Assembly: GCF_036746095.1 (NCBI RefSeq) | Contig: NZ_DAIOEU010000002.1 | Span: 174,549-238,548, forward strand | From: Dyella_B sp036746095 | GTDB lineage: Bacteria > Pseudomonadota > Gammaproteobacteria > Xanthomonadales > Rhodanobacteraceae | Length of the DNA stretch: 64,000 nucleotides | Direction: 5' to 3' | Shown: piece after piece, positions 16,687 to 24,817 of the stretch | Layout: the number at the start of each line of letters is the position of its first letter | Position numbering within the stretch: position 1 is the stretch's first letter | Position numbers and translations under genes: made by a program | The notes under the pieces: generated by a model | Database searches by the model: none | Told to the model about the DNA's origin: nothing | The model's input: the letters and a program-made list of their open reading frames with translations, nothing else

Positions 16687-17363
16687 AAATTTCCTTCCTG
16701 GTGGGTGGTGGCGCCGATGACAGCGCAGAGACAAAGCAGAGCGGCTTGCTGATACTGGTCCAATCGCCCGAGAGGCGGCAGGGCGCAGGTGGTAACCACC
16801 CCCATACGTTGGCGGTCATGAATGGATTGAAGTTCATGTCGAGCACGGGCATTGGAATCGCCGTGATCATCAATCTTTATCGGCTGCGATGTGGTCATGC
16901 TCATGCGCTGAGCTACTTGCAGAGCCATGGCGGCGCGCTCGGCGGGATTTTCCTTGAAAATCCCGAGCTCATCAGCCACAGCTTGGATTCCGGCATCCTT
17001 CATGGCCAAGCTCAGCGTATGGGCGGCCTGCACCAACCGAGTCCAATCTGACGTGCGCATCAACAACAGAGCTGGGGGCACGTTGAGGGCTGCGGCCATG
17101 CGGCACAAAGAGCGTAGGTCCGGGTTCGAGCGTTCACCATCTCCATGGCTTCCGGCGAGATATTTGGCTACGCTGGAACGGGCGAGCCCTGCTCGATCTG
17201 CCAACTCATGCTGTGAGATTTTGGACATCCCACCCTGATCGTTCTGACACGCCACCTGCATTGCGCGGCGAAGAGCACCGGCCAAACTATCGCGGGTGGT
17301 AGCAAAAAGCGCATCACCGTGGAATGGCTCGTCGGTTTCGGAATTACTGGCGGTTTCGTTCAT
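16683..17363 (-). CDS. XRE-family helix-turn-helix regulator
   Basis: This 226-residue protein has a canonical XRE DNA-binding domain at about 45-105: KISQHELADRAGLARSSVAKYLAG, then LRSLCRMAAALNVPPALLLM. The C-terminal 110 residues have no recognised effector motif. Its stop overlaps the YaaW-like start (ATGA), making a two-gene operon. Two similar palindromes with the same 8-bp spacer (17425-17442 and 17463-17482) lie 60-120 bp upstream of its ATG and are the likely operators for autoregulation. Role inferred as local repressor of the accessory operon. Confidence 0.82.
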   Translation of the reverse strand: MNETASNSETDEPFHGDALFATTRDSLAGALRRAMQVACQNDQGGMSKISQHELADRAGLARSSVAKYLAGSHGDGERSNPDLRSLCRMAAALNVPPALLLMRTSDWTRLVQAAHTLSLAMKDAGIQAVADELGIFKENPAERAAMALQVAQRMSMTTSQPIKIDDHGDSNARARHELQSIHDRQRMGVVTTCALPPLGRLDQYQQAALLCLCAVIGATTHQEGNL

Positions 17364-17424
17364 GGCTCGGCCTCATGGCGTTGGACGCACTTTACGAAAA
17401 TGCGCCGATGATTGAGCCCCATAA

Positions 17425-17482
17425 TGTCTCTTATTCTGGACAGAAACTCGCCAGGACCCTTTTTGTCCATTATTCAGGACAA
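17425..17482. promoter_or_regulatory. Paired operator-like palindromes upstream of the XRE gene
   Basis: Site 2 is TTGTCC-N8-GGACAA (17463-17482), a perfect palindrome. Site 1 is TGTCT-N8-GGACA (17425-17442), the same design with one mismatch. The spacers are also alike (CTTATTCT and ATTATTCA). Centres are 39 bp apart, close to four helical turns, so dimers could sit on the same face of DNA. The best candidate ligand is the XRE protein encoded immediately downstream on the minus strand. Confidence 0.6.
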
Positions 17483-17633
17483 GATTTGGTCGGGCTCAGC
17501 GTGCTCGATCAAACTCACTCAGACTGAGCGAGTAGCCGGGCTAACTTGTATTCGACCAGCCATCCGGCGTGGTGTTTTCCTACGGCCGCCCCTGCCCAAG
17601 GGCCTCAGCATCACGACACGAGCGCATCAACCG

Positions 17634-17972
17634 TCAGGGCGAAACGATATAGGCGGTTCGCACCACCCGCCCCTGGTCGCTTAACTCGATCATCCACGCT
17701 TCACCAACGATGCTGAGGCGATTGAGATACCACAGTCGTTGAACGCATGGCGCTACACACTCAGGAGCATCGTAGCGAGGAACACGTCGGCCCCCTGCCC
17801 GCTCTTCATCGGACGGCTGGCCCATTGTGGTGATGACATGGGCCTCGGCATCGCCCTCCTTCACGAGGGCGAAGTCATGCTCGTGGACGCGGGAAATGAC
17901 GGAGCACGAGGTGATGTAGAGGAAGGGCACGAAGACCACCAATCCAACGAAAATTCTGGTGATCGTGCTCAT
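17634..17972 (-). CDS. Putative lipoprotein at the end of the RiPP cluster
   Basis: This 112-residue protein has an N-terminal hydrophobic segment followed by a lipobox-like YITSCS (Cys23), giving a probable lipoprotein. The mature part (HVITTMGQPSDEER, then a Cys-containing VPRYDAPECVAPCVQRLWYLN, then GEAWMIELSDQGRVVRT) resembles the small SmpA/BamE-like fold, in which a GxP turn is followed by a strand with W/Y. It lies 21 nt after the preceding exported-protein gene on the same strand, so it is probably the last gene of the RiPP operon. A role in self-protection or peptide handling in the envelope is only inference. Confidence 0.6.
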   Translation of the reverse strand: MSTITRIFVGLVVFVPFLYITSCSVISRVHEHDFALVKEGDAEAHVITTMGQPSDEERAGGRRVPRYDAPECVAPCVQRLWYLNRLSIVGEAWMIELSDQGRVVRTAYIVSP

Positions 17973-17993
17973 GGGTGCCGGCGGTCCGTGGTA

Positions 17994-18458
17994 TTAGTTC
18001 GGCCGGCATCGCAAGAGGGCGTGGCCCACTTTGTCGAGCAAGGCTAGATTGGCCACTCCGTTGTTGGCCTCCATCGTGATCAGGATTTGGTCTTGGAAAG
18101 GCTTGGTCCCGATGTTGACTATGCCCACGCCATACGCATACAGGCTGACTTTGCCGGTGCCATCGGCCTTGGGCGCCTGTCCTTGCAAAGCGATCGCTGG
18201 CGCCAAGGTGGTGCCAAACGGGTTCTTGATGCCCGGCGGCAGCTCCGGGTGACGGCCAATCAATATGCTCACGGTGGCTGCACCCTGCTTGGCCGTTCCC
18301 GATGCGGCATCCAAGCCTTCGGTCATTTGGTAGCGCACGCCATGGACGGGCGTGGCGCAAACATCAAAGGTCTTGCTGAGCACGACCGTTGCTGGTGCCG
18401 CCGACGCGGCGCTCGTCATGAAAAGGAATAAGCCGATCAGCCCGCAACCGGTTCTAAT
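17994..18458 (-). CDS. Exported hypothetical protein of the RiPP cluster, non-ATG start suspected
   Basis: The first in-frame ATG (18419) would give 141 residues starting in the middle of a signal peptide. The frame is open upstream to 18473 and encodes a clear signal sequence (IRTGCGLIGLFLF before MTSAASAAPA), overlapping the 3' end of the ABC transporter gene. The only near-start codon that includes this stretch is ATT at 18456-18458. The mature part has two Cys (one near the N-terminus, one in the final LLRCRPN), KNPFGTTLAP and a beta-rich pattern; no family recognised. Position after the exporter gene suggests an envelope accessory or immunity role. Confidence 0.55.
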   Translation of the reverse strand: MRTGCGLIGLFLFMTSAASAAPATVVLSKTFDVCATPVHGVRYQMTEGLDAASGTAKQGAATVSILIGRHPELPPGIKNPFGTTLAPAIALQGQAPKADGTGKVSLYAYGVGIVNIGTKPFQDQILITMEANNGVANLALLDKVGHALLRCRPN

Positions 18459-20533
18459 GAAATGACGCGATCACATTGATCAATCGTTTCCTGCCGGTGA
18501 GCAATCACCATCTTGGATTGCCCCAGGCCTCGGATGTATCGGTTGACCTTCATTTCGCTGGTGACGTCCAGGTGGCTGGTGGCTTCATCCAGCACCAGCA
18601 GCTTGGCATTCCGATAGAGCGACCGAGCCAACAGCACGCGCTGCTTCTGACCACCCGAAAGGGAGGATCCCATATCGCCCACCAAGGTTTCATAGGCCAT
18701 GGGGAAGCGGATGATGTCGTCATGAATGGCCGCCCCCCTCGCACAGGCTTCGATGGCCTCCACCGAGGGTTCCGCATCAAAGAACGCGATGTTCTCCGCG
18801 ATCGATCCGGCAAACAGGTGATCGTCCTGCATGACTGCCGCAACCAAGGAGCGGTAACGATCCAGTCCATACGTTCGGATGTCACACCCGTCCACCAAGA
18901 CGGCACCGCTCGTCGGCTGCAAAAGTCCAAGCACAATTTTGGCGAGGGTCGTTTTCCCGCACCCCGATTTGCCCACGATCGCCACCGACTCTCCCGGTTC
19001 AATCGTGAAGGAAACCCCTTGAAGAATGTAGGGCTCGTCTTCCGCATAGCGAAAGCTGACGTCTTTGACTTCAATGTGTCCAACCGTCAAGTGTGTCGAC
19101 ACCCCTCTGCCCACCTGTTGCTCGGGCTCGCTGAACGCAATCTCGGCGATGCGCTCAGCATGAAGGGTCATCAGGCGAAGCCCGATGAGCTTGTCGATCA
19201 AGCCGCTGGCGCGGACGGTGAATTGATCAGCGTAGGTCACGAACGCCACCAGCATGCCAATGGAGAATGCATCGCGGATGGCAAACAACGCCCCGGTCGC
19301 GACGACGACAATGCGTTGACCTGAAAACAGCGCTTGGCTGAGCGCGCCAAACGTCATCCCCAGGCGCTGACTTTTCAGGTCACGCTCCGAAGCCTCATGC
19401 GTGGCATTGGCCAGGCGGATCCAACGCAGGTTCTCTTTGTTGGACAGCTTGATCGCCTGGATGCCGCGCACCGACTCCATCAATTCGGACTGCTGACGAG
19501 CGGCGTAGACCAGCTGCTCTTCGTTGATCACGCGCAACTTTTGGTAAGACAGCCAGCGAAGCAATCCATACAGGCTTGCGCACACCAGAATGACCAGTGC
19601 CAGGGGAACACTGTATGCAAACAAGATCCCCAAACTCAACGTGCCCATGACCCCATGCAACAGCGCTTCGATGAAGGAACCGGTCAAGGTTCCCTGCACG
19701 GTCTTCACGGAGGAAAAGCGCGACACCACGTCGCCCATGTGGCGCTTGAAGAAAAAGTCGACAGGCAGTTTGAGCAGGTGCGCAAAGAGATGGATCGTCC
19801 ATTGGTTGCCCAACGAGACGCCAAACCAACTGAGGATCCAACCTCTTGCGAGGATCAGCACGGCCTGGCATCCGGCCGCTGCCAGAAAGGCAACGGTCGT
19901 GGTGATCAAGAACGTGTTGTCACCCGACGAGATGACCTGATCCAGCACGAGTTGCATTTGGTAAGGAAGCGCAAGTGTCAGCAACTCGATGCACAGCGCC
20001 AGCACCATCACCTGGGCAACCGTCCGGCCAACACCCGACATGGGTCCCATCAGTCGGCGTAACGAAACCGGCTTTCGCTCTTCGATCACTTTGAAGTTGG
20101 GCTGCGGGCTGAGCTCGACCAACACACCCGTGAAGTGATTGGCCACCTCACTCAGGGGCATCCAATACCGCCCGCGGGATGGATCAAAAATGTCCGCCTT
20201 GCCGCGGACCACCTTATTCAACACAACAAAGTGATTGAAGTTCCAGTGAAGGATGCACGGCATCTTGGCATTGGCCAAATACCCCATCTCGCTCCGCAGG
20301 ACGCGGGCATTGAACCCCAGCGCGGAAGCAAGATCGACAACCCGTCCCAGCTTCATGCCTTGCAGTGACGTGCCGAAACGGCGGCGCAGGCTCGCCAGAT
20401 CAACCTTGTGACCGTGGTAATTGGCGACCATCGCCAAGCAGGCCAGCGCACATTCGGCGACTTCGCTTTGCAAGATCAAGGGCAGCTTTGACGTCCTTCC
20501 AAACGCCACCATTTTCGCCAAGGCCTCAGTCAT
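18437..20533 (-). CDS. Peptidase-containing (C39) ABC exporter for RiPP
   Basis: This 698-residue bacteriocin-type ABC exporter, like CvaB or LagD, cuts the leader and exports the peptide. The N-terminal C39 peptidase has Q22, C28 in QSEVAECALACLAMV, H101 in NFNHFVVL and D117 in DPSRG. Membrane helices span about 165-440. The nucleotide-binding domain has GKSGCGKTT, SLSGGQKQRVLLARSLYR, LLVLDEATSHLD and the switch H in IAHRQET. All catalytic residues are intact. It lies 40 nt after the HlyD gene, in the same operon as the precursor gene at 26105-26305. It is the expected protease for one of the two Gly-type cleavage sites in that precursor. Confidence 0.93.
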   Translation of the reverse strand: MTEALAKMVAFGRTSKLPLILQSEVAECALACLAMVANYHGHKVDLASLRRRFGTSLQGMKLGRVVDLASALGFNARVLRSEMGYLANAKMPCILHWNFNHFVVLNKVVRGKADIFDPSRGRYWMPLSEVANHFTGVLVELSPQPNFKVIEERKPVSLRRLMGPMSGVGRTVAQVMVLALCIELLTLALPYQMQLVLDQVISSGDNTFLITTTVAFLAAAGCQAVLILARGWILSWFGVSLGNQWTIHLFAHLLKLPVDFFFKRHMGDVVSRFSSVKTVQGTLTGSFIEALLHGVMGTLSLGILFAYSVPLALVILVCASLYGLLRWLSYQKLRVINEEQLVYAARQQSELMESVRGIQAIKLSNKENLRWIRLANATHEASERDLKSQRLGMTFGALSQALFSGQRIVVVATGALFAIRDAFSIGMLVAFVTYADQFTVRASGLIDKLIGLRLMTLHAERIAEIAFSEPEQQVGRGVSTHLTVGHIEVKDVSFRYAEDEPYILQGVSFTIEPGESVAIVGKSGCGKTTLAKIVLGLLQPTSGAVLVDGCDIRTYGLDRYRSLVAAVMQDDHLFAGSIAENIAFFDAEPSVEAIEACARGAAIHDDIIRFPMAYETLVGDMGSSLSGGQKQRVLLARSLYRNAKLLVLDEATSHLDVTSEMKVNRYIRGLGQSKMVIAHRQETIDQCDRVISLEPVAG

Positions 20534-20573
20534 GCGTCCCGCTCCTCGTCCGACTTAGCGCTCACATCGATTT

Positions 20574-21803
20574 TCATGGCATGGTTGCCCATTCAATCAG
20601 CCGTCGCTTCTGCAAGATGACTCGGGCTTTGAGCATCATGCCCGGCAGCAGCGGCTGGTCCGCCCCGAATGCACGGATGGACTGTTGTTGCAATTGCACG
20701 ATGACGCGATAGCGCGGTTCCTTGGTTTGCAACCCTCCCCATTTGAGAACCTGGGCCGGCTGCACCGCCGTGCGGGCCACCTCCATCACCACACCCCTAC
20801 CCTGCCCATAACGGCGATACGGGAACGCGTCGTAGCGCAACAGGACAGCATCGCCGACCGACGCAAAACCGATGTCACTGCTCGGCAACCACAGTTCCGC
20901 ACGAAGCGCCGATCCCGACGGTAGGATGGACATGGCGGGTTCATGCGTGTCGAGCGCATCACCCACATGCACCAAGGAACTGGTCACCGTGCCATCGACC
21001 GGCGCATAGAGCACAGTGGCGTGCAGTGACTCGTGTTCAAGGATGGTTTGGGAGACGTCGGACATGTTGCGCTGGGTGGCGCGGCGCTTTTCAGCGGTCG
21101 CATTGGGCAAGTCCGCCAGTTGTGACCGCGCGTCGTCCAGCTGACGCTGCAAATCCATCAAGGTTCGTTGCGCGTTGTCGACCTGAGCTTTGAGTTGCAG
21201 CGCCGTGTCGTGCTGGGCCAGCACCTGCGCCCGTGACACCGCCCCGGTGTCGCTCGCCTTGTCCCACGTGAGATAAAGCGACATGGCACCGTCGGCACGT
21301 TCCTTCTGAACGGCCACTTCATGCTGAGCCGTGATGATCTGCTGGCCCAGACCGGCAATTTTCGTTTTGAGATTGTCTGCTTGGCGTTGGCCCGTCGCTT
21401 CTTCGCTCGCCAAATCATCGCGCAGGCGACTTTGCTTGGATGCCAGTTCACGGAGGATGGAAGCCTGAGTCTCCCCTTGCGTCGGCGTGCCCTGATCATC
21501 CGTCAATTGCAGCAGCGGTGCTCCCTTCTGCACATGATCGCCATCCTTCACGAATACCTTGGTCACGACCCCGGCGTGATTGGTTTGTACGGGCAGCAAG
21601 CCTCCGCTCGGGGTCAACAAGCCATCCGCTTGGGCAAAGCTGGTGTAGCTGCCGAGCCACAACAGGCCAGCCAGCACGCTTAAAACGAAAATGCCTAATG
21701 CACAGAACAACCATCCCAGGCGCGGAGGCTGCAAGGTGATGGTCGGCAAGGTGGAAGCCGACGCTGCCTTGATGGCTTGTTCGCGGAAGATCTCGTAACC
21801 CAT
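20574..21803 (-). CDS. HlyD-family membrane fusion protein
   Basis: This 409-residue periplasmic adaptor has a short cytosolic N-terminus, one membrane helix (about 30-53, LFCALGIFVLSVLAGLLWLG), and split lipoyl/barrel-sandwich motifs (VVTKVFVKDGDHVQKGAPLLQL early, TVLYAPVDGTVTSSLVHVGDAL late). Between them is a long alpha-hairpin (about 130-265) rich in Q/A/K. It links the C39 ABC exporter to an outer-membrane channel such as TolC, which is not encoded here. It starts 6 nt after the propeller gene stop and precedes the exporter gene by 40 nt. Confidence 0.92.
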   Translation of the reverse strand: MGYEIFREQAIKAASASTLPTITLQPPRLGWLFCALGIFVLSVLAGLLWLGSYTSFAQADGLLTPSGGLLPVQTNHAGVVTKVFVKDGDHVQKGAPLLQLTDDQGTPTQGETQASILRELASKQSRLRDDLASEEATGQRQADNLKTKIAGLGQQIITAQHEVAVQKERADGAMSLYLTWDKASDTGAVSRAQVLAQHDTALQLKAQVDNAQRTLMDLQRQLDDARSQLADLPNATAEKRRATQRNMSDVSQTILEHESLHATVLYAPVDGTVTSSLVHVGDALDTHEPAMSILPSGSALRAELWLPSSDIGFASVGDAVLLRYDAFPYRRYGQGRGVVMEVARTAVQPAQVLKWGGLQTKEPRYRVIVQLQQQSIRAFGADQPLLPGMMLKARVILQKRRLIEWATMP

Positions 21804-21809
21804 GGCGGC

Positions 21810-22874
21810 TCAGTGAACGCTTCCCAGCACGGAACCACTCGGACCGAACAAAAGCGCCAAGGCTTTGTCATCGGTGTAGTAGATCGCGTAGCGCGCATCC
21901 CCCGGGAATTCCCCAGGATTGAGTTTGAGCAGCCATGTTTTGCCATCGTCGGACAGTTGGATGTGCACGGCCTCACCCATGCCCTTCGCGTTGGCGTAAG
22001 CCACATCCATTTCCAACTGCGAATCGATCGCCATCCAGGGCGCATCACTGGTTGGACGGATCAGTCGCACCCCCGCATCGCTGGGAGTCACCGTCGATGC
22101 GGCAGGAAGGCGCGTGAGGAACGTTTCGTGCTGATCATCGACGTTGTATTTTATCAAACGGACATCATCCCCGGTGGCTGCTTTCACGGCATAGACGGCT
22201 TGGTTGTCCGCACTGATGACGTGCGCGCCCTGCATGTCCGCAACCTCTCGGTAGTCCCCGCGACGGCCCACATACCATCGGCCCGCGCGGTGATACGCCA
22301 CCACCGTGCCGGCGGGCGTCATCAATGCCTCATCGGCGGCGGCAATCGTCAGCACCTCTCGCCGGTCGGTCTCTCCGGATGAAAAGGTCCTAACGTGTAC
22401 CCCTTCACCGTCCACTTCCAAGGCAACCAGTGAACCGTCATCGGTCAACACATAGCGATGCAAGGCGGCGTTAGCGCCTCCTTGATACCAGGCCGGCTCT
22501 CCCTTTTGGTCGACGGGAAAAACACCCAAGGCGTAGTGGCCGTTACCGTCGCGCCGCTGAAAAACAAGCCGCGATGAATCAGCGGACCAGGTGTAGGAAA
22601 CGAAGGTGCTGTTCCAAATGGTGAGAGCTTTGCGGTTGGCCGGATTGTGTGCGTGTGCCACCCAGATGTAGGGCGCACCCTGTTCCGACTCCACGTAAGC
22701 TATCAGATTGCCGTCAGGACTCAGCGTGACATTCCTTTGCGAAGCGATGTCACTCGCATGAGCCGCATGCAGAACCAACCAGAAAGCACACAGGACGGCC
22801 GCAGTGACCATCTTGCGGACCCGATGCGATCGAGCCATAGCCCCACGCGAGAAGATGGCGATGCGATCCATCAT
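21810..22874 (-). CDS. Exported beta-propeller protein, S9-peptidase-like without catalytic domain
   Basis: This 354-residue protein has a signal peptide (about 20-40, ending HAAHASD) followed by TolB/S9-type propeller blades: NVTLSPDGNLIAYVESEQGAPYIWV, FVSYTWSADSSRLVFQRRDGNGHYALGVF and several weaker repeats. This is the architecture of the N-terminal propeller of prolyl oligopeptidase-family enzymes. The alpha/beta-hydrolase domain with Ser-Asp-His is absent; the protein ends after the propeller. Its ATG overlaps the stop of the full S9 peptidase gene (ATGA), which implies coordinated synthesis. It could bind or present the peptide substrate, or pair with the peptidase; no direct evidence. 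Confidence 0.75.
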   Translation of the reverse strand: MMDRIAIFSRGAMARSHRVRKMVTAAVLCAFWLVLHAAHASDIASQRNVTLSPDGNLIAYVESEQGAPYIWVAHAHNPANRKALTIWNSTFVSYTWSADSSRLVFQRRDGNGHYALGVFPVDQKGEPAWYQGGANAALHRYVLTDDGSLVALEVDGEGVHVRTFSSGETDRREVLTIAAADEALMTPAGTVVAYHRAGRWYVGRRGDYREVADMQGAHVISADNQAVYAVKAATGDDVRLIKYNVDDQHETFLTRLPAASTVTPSDAGVRLIRPTSDAPWMAIDSQLEMDVAYANAKGMGEAVHIQLSDDGKTWLLKLNPGEFPGDARYAIYYTDDKALALLFGPSGSVLGSVH

Positions 22875-24817
22875 GGCGAACCCGGATGTGTGTCAGGAAC
22901 CGATGTGTCGTTCAGAGAGACACCGCCAGGCCGTCCTTGGTCGGCCGACAAAGGGGTTCCCTCAAAGCACGAGCTCAGGAAATCGCTGAGCAGTTGAAAG
23001 TGATAGCGGCGGCTGTCCGGATCGGTGAGCTCATGGCCCTCGTTGTGATAGATCACTTCCAGGACAGGCTTGCCCTGCTGCCTCAGCGCTTGCGCAAATC
23101 GCGATGATTCCTCGCTCACAGATGTGGTGTCCTGTTCACCGTATTCGACGAGGAAGTGCGCTTTGGCGGAGTCAATGTGGGCGGCGGGGGACTGCTGCCG
23201 GATGTCGCGAAGATCAATGGCGCGTTGCACATCGCCAACTTCTTCGCGAATGTCACCCGCCATGTGCGGCTGCCGTTGGGGCAGCAGGGTGGCAAAGGCT
23301 TCCAAATCGCCGCCCCCGTTCAGAGAAGCAACGCAGCGCACGGCATCTGGATGGCTCGTGGCCAACGCCATGGCAGCAAATCCACCAAAGCTGCCGCCCA
23401 TGGCGGCGCCTTTGGTTTTGTCGGCGGGGAACGTCTGCACAAACCAATCCACCGCACCCGCAACATCCTCAATCACCTTGCGGCCCCATTCGCGGTTGCT
23501 GGCGTGCGCAAACACATCGCCAAAGCCAATGGATCCTCGGAAATTCACTCGGACCACCCAATAGCCCAGCGATTGAAGCCAGTAGGTTTCTGGATCAAAG
23601 GTCAGATCGTCGCGATGATGAGGACCGCCATGGAGCTTCACCACGAAGGGACATTGAGGGGTGTGGCAGGTTTGGGGCGACGGTGGCGACACCAGCACTT
23701 GAATGGGAGTGCCATCGGCGCTTCGGATCCATCGTGCCACCGAAGGGAGCATGGGTTCATCGGAAAAGAATTCCCGTGCCCAAAACAGGTGGACCACGCG
23801 GCCGCTCGAACGGTCGTAGGTGTAGTAGCCCACCGGTATTCGGCTGGACATCAATGCGAAGAGCCAAATGCGATCGTCGGACGACCGGGCGATCACGTAG
23901 GGAACGCCCATCAACATGGCGGTCAGATGTTTCACATCAGCGGCGATGTCCGGCATCGTCACCCATTGGGGCTCGGCCTCGGCTTTGGCGTAGCCATCCA
24001 CCCCGCCCGTCTTTGGATTGACGGTGATCCATGAGACGTCCGTATCCTTGGCGTTGCTCGCAAGCGACCATTGCTGGGTTCCAACGTTGAGTCGACGCAG
24101 GACTTTGAACCCCTTGGCATCCACATCCGTGAACCACAGATCTTTGCCGTCGTTGGAGGCACTGACCACCGACGCCGATGCCGGCGCGGGCTGACCTTGT
24201 CGTGAGGCATGACCTATCGGCCCCCACACACCTTGCCCCGAGCGAACAGCTCTCACCCGACCACTGCCATCGAAGGCCACATCACTGACGTCACCAAGAT
24301 CATCGGTTCGGGTCACATTTCCCGAACCGAAGGCGATGTGCAGCACGTGGAGGTGCGCAGATTGGTCCTGCGTCAGCACCACGAAGTCGTCCACGGAGGC
24401 GCCTCCGAATCCCGCAATGCTTCCTTGAACCTCAACCGGATGTGTCACCAGATCGGTGGCGGACACGTAGGACAGCGACGGCGCCCCGCCCTTTCCGTGT
24501 CCGAACAGCAGAAAAGAGGAACCATCACGCGCGACCTGATAGTTCATCGCCCCGGCAGGCCAGGCCACCACGTTCTGCGCCTGGTCCGCTCCGACCCGTT
24601 GTCGGCGCAACACAGGATGCTCGCCGGTTCGATCCACAAAGGTGACGAACTGCCCATCGCTAGACAGCTTGACGAGGGTGTAGCGATCCCCCGAGACCAC
24701 CACGCTCATCGAAGTGGCATGCGTGACCACGGCCACCAACACCATGGCCAACATGAGAAGCCAGACAATCGGCTTCGATGCACGGAAGGTTCGTTCGTCA
24801 AACCGCAAGGAAAGCAT
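22871..24817 (-). CDS. S9 (prolyl oligopeptidase family) peptidase, exported or membrane-anchored
   Basis: This 648-residue protein has an N-terminal membrane or signal segment (IVWLLMLAMVLVAVVTHATS), a seven-bladed propeller, and a C-terminal alpha/beta-hydrolase. The triad is visible: Ser476 in GGSFGGFAAMA, Asp563 in YGEQDTTSV and His595 in YHNEGHEL. The HGGPHHRDD oxyanion segment and the VVRVNFRGSIGFGD motif are typical of S9. The ATG at 24817 (20-nt overlap with the maturase gene) is chosen; a TTG at 24865 is an alternative but has a badly placed ribosome site. In lasso-peptide clusters related S9 enzymes hydrolyse the peptide; here trimming or inactivating the radical-SAM product is inferred. 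Confidence 0.88.
   Translation of the reverse strand: MLSLRFDERTFRASKPIVWLLMLAMVLVAVVTHATSMSVVVSGDRYTLVKLSSDGQFVTFVDRTGEHPVLRRQRVGADQAQNVVAWPAGAMNYQVARDGSSFLLFGHGKGGAPSLSYVSATDLVTHPVEVQGSIAGFGGASVDDFVVLTQDQSAHLHVLHIAFGSGNVTRTDDLGDVSDVAFDGSGRVRAVRSGQGVWGPIGHASRQGQPAPASASVVSASNDGKDLWFTDVDAKGFKVLRRLNVGTQQWSLASNAKDTDVSWITVNPKTGGVDGYAKAEAEPQWVTMPDIAADVKHLTAMLMGVPYVIARSSDDRIWLFALMSSRIPVGYYTYDRSSGRVVHLFWAREFFSDEPMLPSVARWIRSADGTPIQVLVSPPSPQTCHTPQCPFVVKLHGGPHHRDDLTFDPETYWLQSLGYWVVRVNFRGSIGFGDVFAHASNREWGRKVIEDVAGAVDWFVQTFPADKTKGAAMGGSFGGFAAMALATSHPDAVRCVASLNGGGDLEAFATLLPQRQPHMAGDIREEVGDVQRAIDLRDIRQQSPAAHIDSAKAHFLVEYGEQDTTSVSEESSRFAQALRQQGKPVLEVIYHNEGHELTDPDSRRYHFQLLSDFLSSCFEGTPLSADQGRPGGVSLNDTSVPDTHPGSP

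Noticed and set aside
17513..17532. Imperfect palindrome CTCACTCAG/CTGAGCGAG near the XRE promoter
   Set aside because: One mismatch, no loop and no U-run; not enough for terminator or operator next to the stronger twin sites.
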